A stretch of DNA of 64,000 nt from NCBI GenBank assembly GCA_964418425.1, contig CAYQLT010000011.1, forward strand, positions 1 to 64,000. The letters are read 5' to 3'. Shown one piece after another: positions 16,243-25,260 of this stretch; position 1 is the first letter of the stretch; each line of letters begins with the position of its first letter. The notes under the pieces are model-generated. The model was given only the letters and a program-made list of their open reading frames with translations. It was not told the DNA's origin and did no database searches. The translations under genes were made by a program, and so were the position numbers. This DNA comes from CAYQLT01 sp964418425 (GTDB lineage: Bacteria > Bacillota > Limnochordia > Limnochordales > Geochordaceae).

Positions 16243-17820
16243 TCAGCCGCCGCCCGCTGCCCGCTGCAGGGCGGGGAGGCTCTGGCCCGCCATGAGCAGG
16301 CCCAGCCGGCGCTCGTCAAAGGCCTCAACGGGCCCCTCGGCCACGATCCGGCCCTCATAGAGCACGACCAGACGGTCCGACAGAGCGAACAGCTCCTCCA
16401 GTTCCGTCGAGATCAGCAAAATGCCGGCGCCCGCCGCCCGGCGCTCCAAAAGTTCCCGGTGAACCTGCTCCGTGGCCCCCACGTCGATGCCCCGGGTCGG
16501 TTGGGCGGCCAGAATGAACCGGGGGTTGCGGGCCAGTTCCCGGCCCACCAGGAGCTTTTGCTGGTTGCCGCCGGACAGCGCCTCGACAGGTACCCGCAGG
16601 CCCGGCGCCCGAACGTCAAAGCGCAGAAGAAGGCCCCGGGCATGCTCGGCCACGGCTCCCGTCTGCAGGAACCCCCGGCGCACGAAAGGTCGCCGGCGCT
16701 GGGAGCCCAGGATCGTATTCTCCTCCACGCTGAAGCCGGCGGCCAGCCCCCGCCGGCTCCGGTCGGAGGGGATGGCCGCTCCGCCCAGAGCCAGAAAAGC
16801 CGCCGGCCCGCCGCTCCCCAGCGGCCGCCCGCCCAAAAGCACCCGGCCGGCGTCGGGTACCCGAAGCCCGCAGGCAACCTCCTCCAGCTCCAGCTGCCCG
16901 TTGCCCTCGACCCCGGCCACGCCCACGATCTCGCCGGCGTGCACGGCCAGGCTCACCGACGAAAGGCGAGCCCGCCCTCCGGGGCCTCGCAGCGTGACGT
17001 CCTCCAGGGCCCACACCGGTTCTCCCCGCCGCGCCGGCGCCTTGTCGGGCGCAAGCCGCACCCGCCGGCCCACCATTCGTTCGGCCAGCTCCTGCGGCGT
17101 CGTTTCGGAAGGCCGAAAGGTGCCCACGTTGCGGCCTGCCCGGAGCACCGTGACCCGATCCGCGACGGCCATGGTCTCCCTCAGCTTGTGGGTGATGAAG
17201 ATCAGCGTGTGGCCTTGCTCCCGCAGCCGCCGCATCACCGAAAAGAGCTCCTCGGTCTCCTGGGGGGTGAGCACGGCGGTCGGCTCATCGAGGATGAGGA
17301 TTCGGGCCTGCCGCATGAGCGCCTTGAGGATCTCGACCCTCTGCTGCTCCCCGACGCTGAGCGTTTCCACCCGGCGGTCCGGGTCCACGGCGAGCCCGAA
17401 GCGCCGGCTCGCCTCCTCCACCAGCCGGCGCGCCCGGCGGGAGTCCAGAAGGCCCAGGCGCGTCGGTTCGAGGCCGGCCACCATGTTTTCGGCGACGGTC
17501 AGGCGGCCGGCCAGCATGAAGTGCTGGTGCACCATCCCGACGCCGCAGGCCAGGGCATCCTGCGGTCCCCGCAGGCGCACCGGCCGCCCGAATAGCTCGA
17601 TGCTCCCGCTGTCCGGCGCCAGCAACCCGAACAGGATCTTCATCAGGGTGCTCTTGCCGGCGCCGTTTTCCCCCAGCAGGCAGTGGATCTCCCCGCTTCG
17701 AACCTCCAGGTCGACCCCGTCGTTGGCCACCACCGGCCCGAAGCGACGGGTGATGCCCACCATCCGGACGGCCGGTGCCCCTGCGCCCCCTGCAGCCAAA
17801 CCGCCGGCGGAGCCTGCCAT
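16243..17820 (-). CDS. Nucleoside ABC transporter ATPase, double cassette (NupO/YufO-like)
   Basis: Cytoplasmic motor of the BMP-type importer, 525 residues with two fused nucleotide-binding domains. The first has Walker A GENGAGKST (50-58), signature LSVGEQQRVEIL and Walker B LILDEPTAVL. The second has the degenerate Walker A GVEGNGQ typical of this family and of sugar importers such as RbsA, plus signature LSGGNQQKLLVGREL. ATG 17820 overlaps the stop of the BMP gene (a GTG one codon earlier is also possible). Confidence 0.95.
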   Translation of the reverse strand: MAGSAGGLAAGGAGAPAVRMVGITRRFGPVVANDGVDLEVRSGEIHCLLGENGAGKSTLMKILFGLLAPDSGSIELFGRPVRLRGPQDALACGVGMVHQHFMLAGRLTVAENMVAGLEPTRLGLLDSRRARRLVEEASRRFGLAVDPDRRVETLSVGEQQRVEILKALMRQARILILDEPTAVLTPQETEELFSVMRRLREQGHTLIFITHKLRETMAVADRVTVLRAGRNVGTFRPSETTPQELAERMVGRRVRLAPDKAPARRGEPVWALEDVTLRGPGGRARLSSVSLAVHAGEIVGVAGVEGNGQLELEEVACGLRVPDAGRVLLGGRPLGSGGPAAFLALGGAAIPSDRSRRGLAAGFSVEENTILGSQRRRPFVRRGFLQTGAVAEHARGLLLRFDVRAPGLRVPVEALSGGNQQKLLVGRELARNPRFILAAQPTRGIDVGATEQVHRELLERRAAGAGILLISTELEELFALSDRLVVLYEGRIVAEGPVEAFDERRLGLLMAGQSLPALQRAAGGG

Positions 17821-18860
17821 CACCGGTGGCGAGCCAGCCAGGCCTCCACGTCTTCGATGCGCTCGGGTGGCACCAGTTCGCCTCGCACCACCCGGGCGAT
17901 GAGGGGATCCACCCGGGCCGCCACGTCATCGGGCACCAGGCTCTTCGAGTAGCCCAGCGCCCCCTCGGCGATGCCCAGCACATGGACACCGCCCCGGAAT
18001 CGCCCCTCCATCACGTCCCGGATGGCCGTCAGCACCGTCTGGTTGACGTATTTCATCCCGTTGGTCAAGACCGAGCCAGGGGCCAGGTAGTCCTGCTCGC
18101 TGTCCGCCCCCATCGAGTAGCGACCCCGCTCCTCGGCCGCCTTGATGACGCCCAGCCCCGAGCGCCCGGCCGCTCCCCACACGATGTCGGCTCCCTGGTC
18201 GAACATGGCCAGGGCGAGCTCCTTGCCCTTGGCCGGATCGGCCCAGCTCCCCACGTAGGAGTACAGAACCCGCACCTGCCGGTCCACCAACCCGGCCCCT
18301 GCCATGAACCCTGCGATGTTGGCGTCGATGATGGGGATCTTCATCCCGCCCACGATGCCGACCACCCTGTCGGGGTTGATGCGCGGGTCACCGCGCCGGG
18401 TCGTCATGGCGGCGGCCACGGCGCCCAGGGCAAAGCCGCGCTCCGGTTCCCGGTAGACGTAAGAGGCGACGTTGGGCCGGTCGACCACCATGTCCACGAT
18501 GGCGAACTTCTGCTGCGGGAAGCGGGAAGCGACGGCGGTCAGGGCGTCCGCCTGGTCGAACCCGATGGAGATGATCAGGTCGTAGCGCCGCGTCTGGGCG
18601 AACTGGGTCAGATAGGTTTCGTACTCGGCGATGGCCGAGGGCTCGGCGTACTGAAAGTCGATCCCGAGCTTCTGGCGGGCCAGCTGCATGCCGTCCATGG
18701 CGGAGTCGTTGAAGGACTTGTCCCCCAGCCCGCCGGTGGCAAAGACGATGGCGACCCGAGTCGGCGCGGCCAGCACGGCCGGCGCCGCAGCCCCGACCAG
18801 CAGCAGTATGGCGACGACAACCCCCATAGCGGCCCGACGCAGAAGACCCGGGTTTCGCAT
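17820..18860 (-). CDS. BMP-family substrate-binding protein (nucleoside ABC importer)
   Basis: Extracytoplasmic receptor of the importer, 346 residues. It begins with a signal peptide (LLRRAAMGVVVAILLLVG, then AVLAAP) and lacks the lipobox cysteine normally present in BMP lipoproteins, so it should be cut by signal peptidase I. Family blocks ATGGLGDKSFNDSAMDG, IISIGFDQADAL, VGGMKIPIIDANIAGF and GADSEQDYLAPG are clear. ATG 18860 follows GGGGAGGGCGGG. A soluble receptor would suit an organism with an outer membrane and periplasm. Confidence 0.93.
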   Translation of the reverse strand: MRNPGLLRRAAMGVVVAILLLVGAAAPAVLAAPTRVAIVFATGGLGDKSFNDSAMDGMQLARQKLGIDFQYAEPSAIAEYETYLTQFAQTRRYDLIISIGFDQADALTAVASRFPQQKFAIVDMVVDRPNVASYVYREPERGFALGAVAAAMTTRRGDPRINPDRVVGIVGGMKIPIIDANIAGFMAGAGLVDRQVRVLYSYVGSWADPAKGKELALAMFDQGADIVWGAAGRSGLGVIKAAEERGRYSMGADSEQDYLAPGSVLTNGMKYVNQTVLTAIRDVMEGRFRGGVHVLGIAEGALGYSKSLVPDDVAARVDPLIARVVRGELVPPERIEDVEAWLARHR

Positions 18861-18983
18861 GGATAACCCGCCCTCCCCGCAAGGCGACTTCTCGGCAGCC
18901 GCACTTTCGCCGAGGGTCCAAACGGTTCCTGCGAGAGGGCACCGGGCTCTCCGCCCCGTTGCCGACACCCCCGCCCCACGAGA

Positions 18984-19118
18984 GTGCGGGCGCAGGCGGC
19001 GGAGCTGTGCAAGATCACTCCGAGCCAGGCATACCGGCTGCTGCGCAAGCTGGCCGGGGAAGGCCAGCTGACGCGCCGCGGCACCGGGAAGAGCGCCTGG
19101 TACGAACCGCGCGCGTAA
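18984..19118 (+). pseudogene. Orphan winged-helix fragment
   Basis: A 44-codon reading from GTG 18984 that gives AELCKITPSQAYRLLRKLAG, then EGQLTRRGTGKSAWYEPRA and a stop: the C-terminal winged helix seen at the end of Fic or AAA_4-type regulators. No upstream part of such a protein is in frame, so it is probably a remnant. The rest of the 346 bases between the BMP gene and the ABC-2 permease shows only the hairpin noted next. Confidence 0.4.
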
Positions 19119-19126
19119 AATACGCA

Positions 19127-19155
19127 CGCGCGCGCTCGATCAGCGAGCACGCGCG
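19127..19155. repeat. GC-rich inverted repeat
   Basis: CGCGCGCTCG and CGAGCACGCGCG face each other around a 5-base centre, with one mismatch. It lies just past the winged-helix fragment and upstream of the BMP operon; there is no T run, so a terminator is not supported. Confidence 0.4.
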
Positions 19156-19206
19156 CAAATGCGCGCGTAAGCGGGGCCACCGGCGAAACCCGCAAGTCCC
19201 GCGCCC

Positions 19207-20052
19207 CTATAGAGCCGACAGGGCCCGCCGCAGCATGACCACCGGGAACGGCACGCTGAGCGCGGCCATGAGGCCCAGCGCGGCCAGGTTACCCAGCAGG
19301 TGGGGCCCCACCTGCCCCAGGATCAGGGAGCGCGCGATCTCAACGCCGTGGTACAGCGGTAAGACGCGTACAAGAACGCTGGCAGCTGCGGGCAATTCAT
19401 CCACCGGGAAGAAGACCCCGGAAAAGAGGAACATGGGCGTGATGACGAGGGTGAAGTAATAGAACAGGTGCTCGTGGTGGCGGGCCACGCTCACCACCAC
19501 CAGGGCCGCCGAACCGAAGATCGCCCCGAACAGGCCCAAAAGCACGGGAACCGCCAGCGCCCACCACGACTGCACGAGGCCCAGGGCGGCCAGCACGGTG
19601 AGGAAAATGGCCGCATACCCCATGCTGCGCGTCGATTCCCACAGAAGCTCTCCGGCCACGATCTGCCCCACCGACAGGGGAGAGAAGGCCATGGCGTCGT
19701 AGACGCCGGTGGTGCGCAGGCGGTCGAACCCCTCAAAACCCATGTCGAAGGTGACCGCGTTCATGGCCGTCACCGCCAGAAGCCCGGGGCCCACGTACTG
19801 CGCGAACGGCACGCCCCGCATCTCCCCCACGTGCGCGCCCAGGCCGATCCCCAGGGCCAGCAGGTTGAGCACAGGCTCGCCGAAATTGAGCAGCACGCTC
19901 GAGCGCCAGAAGTGCGACCATGCCCGGAAGTTGCGATACCAGACCGCCAGGGCCATGCGATCCAGGCGCGGCCACCACTCCCCGGCCCGGATCCGGCCCA
20001 GCCGGGCGCCCGCGTCCTGCCAGGGTGGGGTCCACGTTGGCATGGGGTTCAC
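19207..20052 (-). CDS. ABC-2 type exporter permease (NodJ-like)
   Basis: Membrane half of a drug or polysaccharide-type exporter, 281 residues, six membrane segments in the C-terminal 220 residues, with FSPLSVGQIVAGELLWESTR and FLFSGVFFPVDELP typical of the ABC-2/NodJ family. GTG 20052 overlaps the stop of the ATPase gene (GTGA). Substrate unknown. Confidence 0.88.
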   Translation of the reverse strand: MNPMPTWTPPWQDAGARLGRIRAGEWWPRLDRMALAVWYRNFRAWSHFWRSSVLLNFGEPVLNLLALGIGLGAHVGEMRGVPFAQYVGPGLLAVTAMNAVTFDMGFEGFDRLRTTGVYDAMAFSPLSVGQIVAGELLWESTRSMGYAAIFLTVLAALGLVQSWWALAVPVLLGLFGAIFGSAALVVVSVARHHEHLFYYFTLVITPMFLFSGVFFPVDELPAAASVLVRVLPLYHGVEIARSLILGQVGPHLLGNLAALGLMAALSVPFPVVMLRRALSAL

Positions 20053-21068
20053 CGCCAGGCCTCCCCATCGCCTGCGCCGCCGCCTGGCCGAGTTCCCGCT
20101 GGCTGGGACGGTTCGTCCGCAGGCTCGCGGCCCTCGTCGCCCAGGGGACGGCCCGTAAGGGTCATGAAGACGTCCTCCAGGTTCGCCGGCCGCACCCTCG
20201 CCCCCCGATGCAGCTCCAAGAGCCGGGCGGCTCGCTCCCCGGGCAGTTCGTCGGTGAAATAGTAGCGGGTTTGGCCGACCCGCAGGGCCGCACGCCAGGG
20301 GAGGCTCTCCTCCTCGAAGAGGGTGTCCGGCCCGGCGCCATCCCCGTCCAGCTCCACGGCCCACCGGCCCACGTAGCGCTCCACCAGCGCGCCCGGCGGG
20401 CCCACCTCCACGAAGCGCCCCCGGTGCATGACGGCCACCCGATCGCACAGCCGGGCCGCCTCTTCCATGTAGTGGGTGGACAGCAGAATGGTGGTTCCCT
20501 CCTGCCGCAGCGCAGCGAGGCGAGCCCACAGCAGGTGGCGCGCCTGGGGATCGAGGCCGGTGGAGGGCTCGTCCAGGATGAGCAGCTCCGGAGCGCCCAT
20601 GAGGGCCCGGGCGATAGCCACCCGCCGCCGCATGCCGCCGGAGAGTTCCTGGGTGCGAACGTGGGCTCGCTCGGCCAGATCCATGAACTCCAGGAGTTCC
20701 GACGCCCGCCTTCTGGACTCGGCCATGGACAGCCCGTAGAAGAGGCCGTACGTGTAGAGGTTTTCCAGGACGGTCAGATTGGGATCCAGCTGGTTGTCCT
20801 GGGGCACCACGCCCAACCGCCGCCGGATGGCAGCCGGCCGGGAGCGCACCTCCTGGCCCAGGACCCGAAGCTCGCCGGAGGTGGGCGGCAGCCGGCACGC
20901 CACCATGCGGATGGTGGTGGTCTTGCCGGCGCCATTGGGGCCGAGCAGCCCAAAGCACTCGCCGCTGCACACGGCGAAGGTGAGCCCGTCCACGGCGGTC
21001 AGGGCACCGTAGCGGCGAACCAGCTGATGGGCTTCGACGGCTGCTCGATGGCCCGTATGGTTGGTCAC
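20049..21068 (-). CDS. ABC exporter ATPase (NodI-like)
   Basis: Cytoplasmic ATPase, 339 residues. Walker A GPNGAGKTTTIRM, Q-loop VPQDNQLD, signature LSGGMRRRVAIARAL, Walker B LLILDEPSTGLD and the H-loop LLSTHYMEEA are all present. The C-terminal 100 residues form the usual DrrA/NodI extension. GTG 21068 is used; no strong ribosome site is visible. Forms a two-gene unit with the downstream permease. Confidence 0.92.
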   Translation of the reverse strand: MTNHTGHRAAVEAHQLVRRYGALTAVDGLTFAVCSGECFGLLGPNGAGKTTTIRMVACRLPPTSGELRVLGQEVRSRPAAIRRRLGVVPQDNQLDPNLTVLENLYTYGLFYGLSMAESRRRASELLEFMDLAERAHVRTQELSGGMRRRVAIARALMGAPELLILDEPSTGLDPQARHLLWARLAALRQEGTTILLSTHYMEEAARLCDRVAVMHRGRFVEVGPPGALVERYVGRWAVELDGDGAGPDTLFEEESLPWRAALRVGQTRYYFTDELPGERAARLLELHRGARVRPANLEDVFMTLTGRPLGDEGREPADEPSQPAGTRPGGGAGDGEAWR

Positions 21069-21174
21069 GCCTGCAACCTACATCCCCCCGTGGCTACCGT
21101 CAAGAAAACCGGCCGCCCGCCGGCACCCGGAAGGCAGCAGGAGTACCCGGGCGGATGTCCAATAGGAGCGGCAC

Positions 21175-22218
21175 GTGTCAGGTATACTTGGCATCCGCCC
21201 ACGGGGAGGTGGTCGGCTGCTGATCTGGCCTGCGCGCCGCAACCTGGCTCGTGCTCGCCGCTACCTCGAAGGCACCTGCGCCGCCCTCCTCCTCATCGGC
21301 CCGGCCCTTGGGGCTCTTCCGGCAGGCGCCCCGGCCGCTTCAGGCAAACTCGACCCGGTGCGGGTGGTAGCCGCGTCGGATCTCCAGTACGCGCTGCGCG
21401 ACATCGCCGCGGCGTTTCAGGCCGCCCACCCGGGGATTTCGGTTCAGCTCTCCTTTGGCTCGTCGGGCAGGTTCTTCACCCAGCTGACCCAGGGGCTGGC
21501 GGCCGACCTGTTCTTCTCGGCCGATGCTCGCTTTCCCGAGAGGCTGGAGCAGGCCGGGTTGGTCGAGCCGGGCACCCGCCGCCTGTATGCGGTGGGCCGC
21601 CTGGTCATCTGGGTGCGCGACGACTTTTTGGCATCGCCGATTCCGTCGGTGGACGCGCCGCCTGCTTCCGCCAGCATGCCTCCTCCCCGGCCGACAGCCC
21701 CGGCCCCCGGGCCGGCCCTGCTCACCCGCCCGGACATCGTACGGCTGGCCATCGCCAACCCCGTGCACGCACCGTATGGCAGGGCAGCCCTGACCCTGCT
21801 GGAGCACTACGGGCTGGCGCGGCGCAAGGCCGAGCTGCAATGGGAACGGATGCAGGGAAACCTGGAGGCGTACTTTGATTTTGGCCCTCTTCGGGCCGGC
21901 AAGCCCCATTTCGAACTGGTCCTCGGCGAAAACATCTCTCACACGGCGCAGCTTGCCCTCAGCGGAACCGGCACGGGCATTCTCGCCCTTTCCATAGCCA
22001 GGGCGCAGGCCTTGGAAACAGCCGGGCGCTACTGGCTTGCGCCGCTGGACAGCCATCTGAAGCTGGAGCAGGCATACGCCGTGCTGCGCGGGCGCGCCCG
22101 CCCGGAGGTAATGGCCTTTTACCAGTTCGTCGCCTCCCGGCCCGCCCGGGATATCTTCCGCCGCTACGGCTTCCTGCTGCCGGACGAGGGGGCTGAGGGG
22201 GAGGCCGGCCTCCCGTGA
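21175..22218 (+). CDS. modA: Molybdate ABC transporter substrate-binding protein
   Basis: Captures molybdate or tungstate outside the membrane; 347 residues. GTG 21175 has AGGAG six bases upstream. A hydrophobic signal segment lies at about 34-52; ASDLQYALRDIAAAF, the oxyanion-binding FGSSGRF (94-100), LFFSADARFPERL, and IANPVHAPYGRAA follow. Residues 154-180 are a Pro/Ala-rich insertion not normally in ModA, likely a surface loop. No lipobox cysteine. Heads the operon modA-modB-modC-regulator. Confidence 0.92.
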   Translation: MSGILGIRPRGGGRLLIWPARRNLARARRYLEGTCAALLLIGPALGALPAGAPAASGKLDPVRVVAASDLQYALRDIAAAFQAAHPGISVQLSFGSSGRFFTQLTQGLAADLFFSADARFPERLEQAGLVEPGTRRLYAVGRLVIWVRDDFLASPIPSVDAPPASASMPPPRPTAPAPGPALLTRPDIVRLAIANPVHAPYGRAALTLLEHYGLARRKAELQWERMQGNLEAYFDFGPLRAGKPHFELVLGENISHTAQLALSGTGTGILALSIARAQALETAGRYWLAPLDSHLKLEQAYAVLRGRARPEVMAFYQFVASRPARDIFRRYGFLLPDEGAEGEAGLP

Positions 22219-22904
22219 AGCTCTCCCCGCTGGCCACGGCCCTTTTGCTGACCGTGGAGGTCGCCGGTCTGGCCACCGTCATCCTGCTCCTCTTGGGCAC
22301 GCCCCTGGCGTGGCTGATGGCATTTCGGAGCTTTCGGGGGAAATGGGTTCTGGAGTCCGTCTTCTTGTTGCCGGTGACGTTGCCCCCCACCGTACTTGGG
22401 TTCTACCTGTTGCTCCTGTTCAGCCGCGGCGGCCCCCTTGACCGCCTCGCCGGGCTTGAGTGGGCGTTTCGGATGGAGGGGCTGGTGGCGGCTTCGGTGC
22501 TGTTCAGCCTTCCCTTCGCCCTCAACACCTACCGCGAAGCCTTCCTGGCCCTGGACCCGGACCTGGTGCAGACGGCCCGCACCCTGGGAGCCCGGGCGCT
22601 GAAGGTGTGGCGAGAAGTGATTTTACCCCTCACGTGGCCCGGGCTTCTGTCGGGGAGCCTGCTGGCCTTCGCCCACGCCATCGGCGAATTCGGCGTGGTG
22701 CTCATGGTGGGCGGCAATATCCCCGGCAAGACCCAGACCGTCAGCATCTTCCTCTACGACCTGGTTCAGGCGCTGGAATTCGACCGGGCGCACCGGGTGG
22801 CGGCGATGCTTCTCGTCTTCTCCTTCGCCCTGCTGGGGCTGGCCCGCCTGCTGGAGACGAGGTGGCGAGCGTGGAGGTCCACTACGTCCTCAGCCGGCCC
22901 GTGA
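22215..22904 (+). CDS. modB: Molybdate ABC transporter permease
   Basis: Membrane channel of the molybdate importer, 229 residues with five to six hydrophobic helices. The LPVTLPPTVLGFYLL segment and the EAA loop GARALKVWREVILPLTWPGL, followed by HAIGEFGVVLMVGGNIPGKT, are diagnostic. GTG 22215 overlaps the modA stop (GTGA). Confidence 0.95.
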   Translation: MKLSPLATALLLTVEVAGLATVILLLLGTPLAWLMAFRSFRGKWVLESVFLLPVTLPPTVLGFYLLLLFSRGGPLDRLAGLEWAFRMEGLVAASVLFSLPFALNTYREAFLALDPDLVQTARTLGARALKVWREVILPLTWPGLLSGSLLAFAHAIGEFGVVLMVGGNIPGKTQTVSIFLYDLVQALEFDRAHRVAAMLLVFSFALLGLARLLETRWRAWRSTTSSAGP

Positions 22905-24022
22905 AGCTGGACGTGCGCCTGCGGGTCGAGGGGTTCACGGTGCTGCTCGGCCCCAGCGGCGTCGGGAAGACCAGCCTTCTGAAGGCCATAGCCGGGCTTC
23001 TGCCGGCCCGGGGCCAACCCTACGAGCGCCTTTCGCCTGAGAGGCGGCCGGTGGGGTACCTGCCCCAGCATTACGCGCTCTTCCCGCACCTGACGGTCTG
23101 GCAGAACGTGGCCTTCCCCCTTTGCGGCAGGCGCTCCGAGAAGCGCCGGCGAGCCCTGGAGCTGCTGGAGCGCGTCGGCATCGCCCACCTGGCCGACCGC
23201 TTCCCCAAAGAGCTCTCCGGGGGTCAAAAGCAGCGGGTCGCCCTGGCGCGGGCCCTCGCCCGAGAGCCCGAGCTTCTGCTGCTCGACGAGCCCACCAGCG
23301 CGCTGGACGCCTCGACCCGGGAAGAGGTGATGGAGGAGCTGGTCTCCTTCATCCGCCAGACGGGCGTACCGGTTCTGGCGGTCTCCCACGACCCCGCCGT
23401 GGCCCGGATCGCGGATCGGGTGGCGGTGCTGGTGGGCGGACGGGTGGTGCAGGAGGGGTTGGTGGACGAGGTCTTCTCCAGGCCGGCCACGCCCGAGGTG
23501 GCCAGGCTGGTGGGTGTGGCCAACCTGTTGAAGGCCCGAGTGGCCGGGCAGTCGGGGCCCTGGGCGCTGGTGGAGACTCCCTTCGGCCCGCTTCAGGCCC
23601 CTCACGAACCCTGGATGGCCCCGGGAACCGAGGTGGTGGTGGCCATCCACAGCCGAGACCCGGTGGTCGAAGCAGGCGTGCCCTCCGTTCCCTTCCCTTC
23701 CAGCCGATGGGCGCCTCCCGGCGAAGGGCGGGAGGCGCCGGCGGAGCACAGCCGGGCCGCGCAAGCGCCCGTGAACCGCCTGAAGGGGCGCCTGGAAAGG
23801 GTGCGCACGCACGGCGCCGAGGTCGATTTGGAGATTGGCGGTGGGGAGAGGCTGGCGGTGACCGTACCCCGGGCCATCTTCCGACGGCTCGGCCTTGGGG
23901 CAGGCCAGGAGGTCCGGCTCGTCCTGGAGCCGGCGTTGGTGCACGTGCTCCCTGCCCAACCGGGGGACGGCACGGCGGCCACCGCCTTTAGGAGGCCCGA
24001 TCATGAAGCGCCCGAGCCCTGA
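22862..24022 (+). CDS. modC: Molybdate ABC transporter ATPase with C-terminal Mop domain
   Basis: Powers molybdate import; 386 residues. Walker A GPSGVGKTSLL, signature LSGGQKQRVALARALA, Walker B LLLLDEPTSALD and H-loop AVSHDPAVA occupy the first 230 residues; a TOBE/Mop region (RLKGRLERVRTHGAEVDLEI onward) ends the protein and may sense molybdate. GTG 22862 overlaps modB by 43 bases; GTG 22871 is an equally good start. The region joining the two domains is Pro/Ser-rich. Confidence 0.93.
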   Translation: MASVEVHYVLSRPVKLDVRLRVEGFTVLLGPSGVGKTSLLKAIAGLLPARGQPYERLSPERRPVGYLPQHYALFPHLTVWQNVAFPLCGRRSEKRRRALELLERVGIAHLADRFPKELSGGQKQRVALARALAREPELLLLDEPTSALDASTREEVMEELVSFIRQTGVPVLAVSHDPAVARIADRVAVLVGGRVVQEGLVDEVFSRPATPEVARLVGVANLLKARVAGQSGPWALVETPFGPLQAPHEPWMAPGTEVVVAIHSRDPVVEAGVPSVPFPSSRWAPPGEGREAPAEHSRAAQAPVNRLKGRLERVRTHGAEVDLEIGGGERLAVTVPRAIFRRLGLGAGQEVRLVLEPALVHVLPAQPGDGTAATAFRRPDHEAPEP

Positions 24023-25217
24023 CCCGGCCACCACAGAAAGTCGCGTCCTGCCCGTGCGGAACCGGGTGCGCTCCGCACGGATCCGGCGGGGGCTCAGCCA
24101 GAAGGAGCTGGCCCGGGCCGTCGGGGTGAGCCGGCAGACCATCAGCAATATCGAGGCAGGGGTGTTCGTCCCCTCGGTGGCCCTGGCCATGCGGCTGGCA
24201 CGGGTGCTGGGGAGCCAGGTGGAGGACCTCTTCCTGCTGGCAGACGCCGGCGGACAGGAGGTGGAAGCCTTCAGCCCGCTTCCGCTGCCTGCGGGCAGGC
24301 CCACTCCCCTGGCCCTGGCCCGGGTCAGCAGCAGATGGGTGGCGTACCCGTTGGCCGGGCCGGACGCCTTCCAACCGCAGGTCGTCCCGGCGGACGGCCT
24401 CGCGCAGGCGCCCGAGGGCGGGGAACGGGTGCGGGTGCGCTTGATGGACGATCCCGAGAGCCTGCGCCGGACGGTGGTGGTGGCGGGATGCTCTCCTGCC
24501 CTGTCGGTGTGGGCAAGAGCCGCCGAACGGCTGCGGCCAGGCCTTCGGGTCTTATGGCGCTACGCCAACAGCGAGCAGGCGCTGCAATCCCTGGCCCGGG
24601 GCGAGGTTCACCTGGCGGGGGTGCACCTGTACGATCCGGCCACGGGGGAATTCAACGTTCCCTTCGTCCGCCGCATGCTCCCGGGCCGGGAGGTGACCCT
24701 GGTGTCGCTGGGAACGTGGGAGGAGGGGCTGGTGGTAAGGCCCGACAACCCCCTCACCCTCCATCGGGCTGAAGACCTGGCCCGGCCGTCGGTGACGGTG
24801 GTCAACCGGGAGCCCGGATCGGGCGCCCGGGCTCTTCTGGAGGCGGCTTTGCAGGCGGAGGGGGTGGACCCCGGCGCGGTAGCGGGCTTCTTTGACCGCA
24901 TCGCCCGCAGCCACCAGGAGGTGGCCTGTGCCGTCGCAAGCGGCCTGGCTGATGCCGGCGTCAGCTCCCGGGGTGTGGCGACCCTCTTTGGGCTGGATTT
25001 CGTGCCCTGGCGCCAGGTGCGCTACGACCTCGTGGTTGTGAAGGAGTACTTGGAGGAAACCCCTGTGGGGGAGTTGCTCTCCACCCTGACGGACCGGCGG
25101 GTGCGCTGGCAGCTGCAGGTGCTGGGTGGATACGAGACCACCGGAACCGGCGACATCGTAGCCGAAATCGCCAGCCCCGACAACATGGGATCTCTGGCGT
25201 CAAAGCGGGGCCCTTGA
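24003..25217 (+). CDS. XRE-type regulator fused to a periplasmic-binding-protein-like domain, linked to modABC
   Basis: Probably senses molybdate or a molybdenum compound and regulates the operon. The 404 residues begin with an XRE helix-turn-helix (RIRRGLSQKELARAVGVSRQ, then TISNIEAGVFVPS), followed by a PBP-like domain resembling ModA (VVAGCSPALSVWARAAERLR, VNREPGSGARALLEAAL, ASGLADAGVSSRGVA). ATG 24003 has a perfect TAGGAGG seven bases upstream and overlaps the modC end by 20 bases. Such one-component regulators occur in place of ModE in some Firmicutes and archaea; the ligand is inferred from context. Confidence 0.88.
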   Translation: MKRPSPDPATTESRVLPVRNRVRSARIRRGLSQKELARAVGVSRQTISNIEAGVFVPSVALAMRLARVLGSQVEDLFLLADAGGQEVEAFSPLPLPAGRPTPLALARVSSRWVAYPLAGPDAFQPQVVPADGLAQAPEGGERVRVRLMDDPESLRRTVVVAGCSPALSVWARAAERLRPGLRVLWRYANSEQALQSLARGEVHLAGVHLYDPATGEFNVPFVRRMLPGREVTLVSLGTWEEGLVVRPDNPLTLHRAEDLARPSVTVVNREPGSGARALLEAALQAEGVDPGAVAGFFDRIARSHQEVACAVASGLADAGVSSRGVATLFGLDFVPWRQVRYDLVVVKEYLEETPVGELLSTLTDRRVRWQLQVLGGYETTGTGDIVAEIASPDNMGSLASKRGP

Positions 25218-25244
25218 CCGGTGGGGGCGGGTGATGTATACATC
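25214..25244 (+). promoter_or_regulatory. Promoter and palindromic operator of the RHH/PIN pair
   Basis: TTGACC (25214-25219), 17 bases, TATACA (25237-25242). The -10 box lies inside a perfect 12-base palindrome GATGTATACATC (25233-25244), the sort of site bound by RHH antitoxins that repress their own operon. The -35 overlaps the stop of the upstream regulator gene. Confidence 0.65.
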
Positions 25245-25260
25245 TCGGCGGTGACACCCA

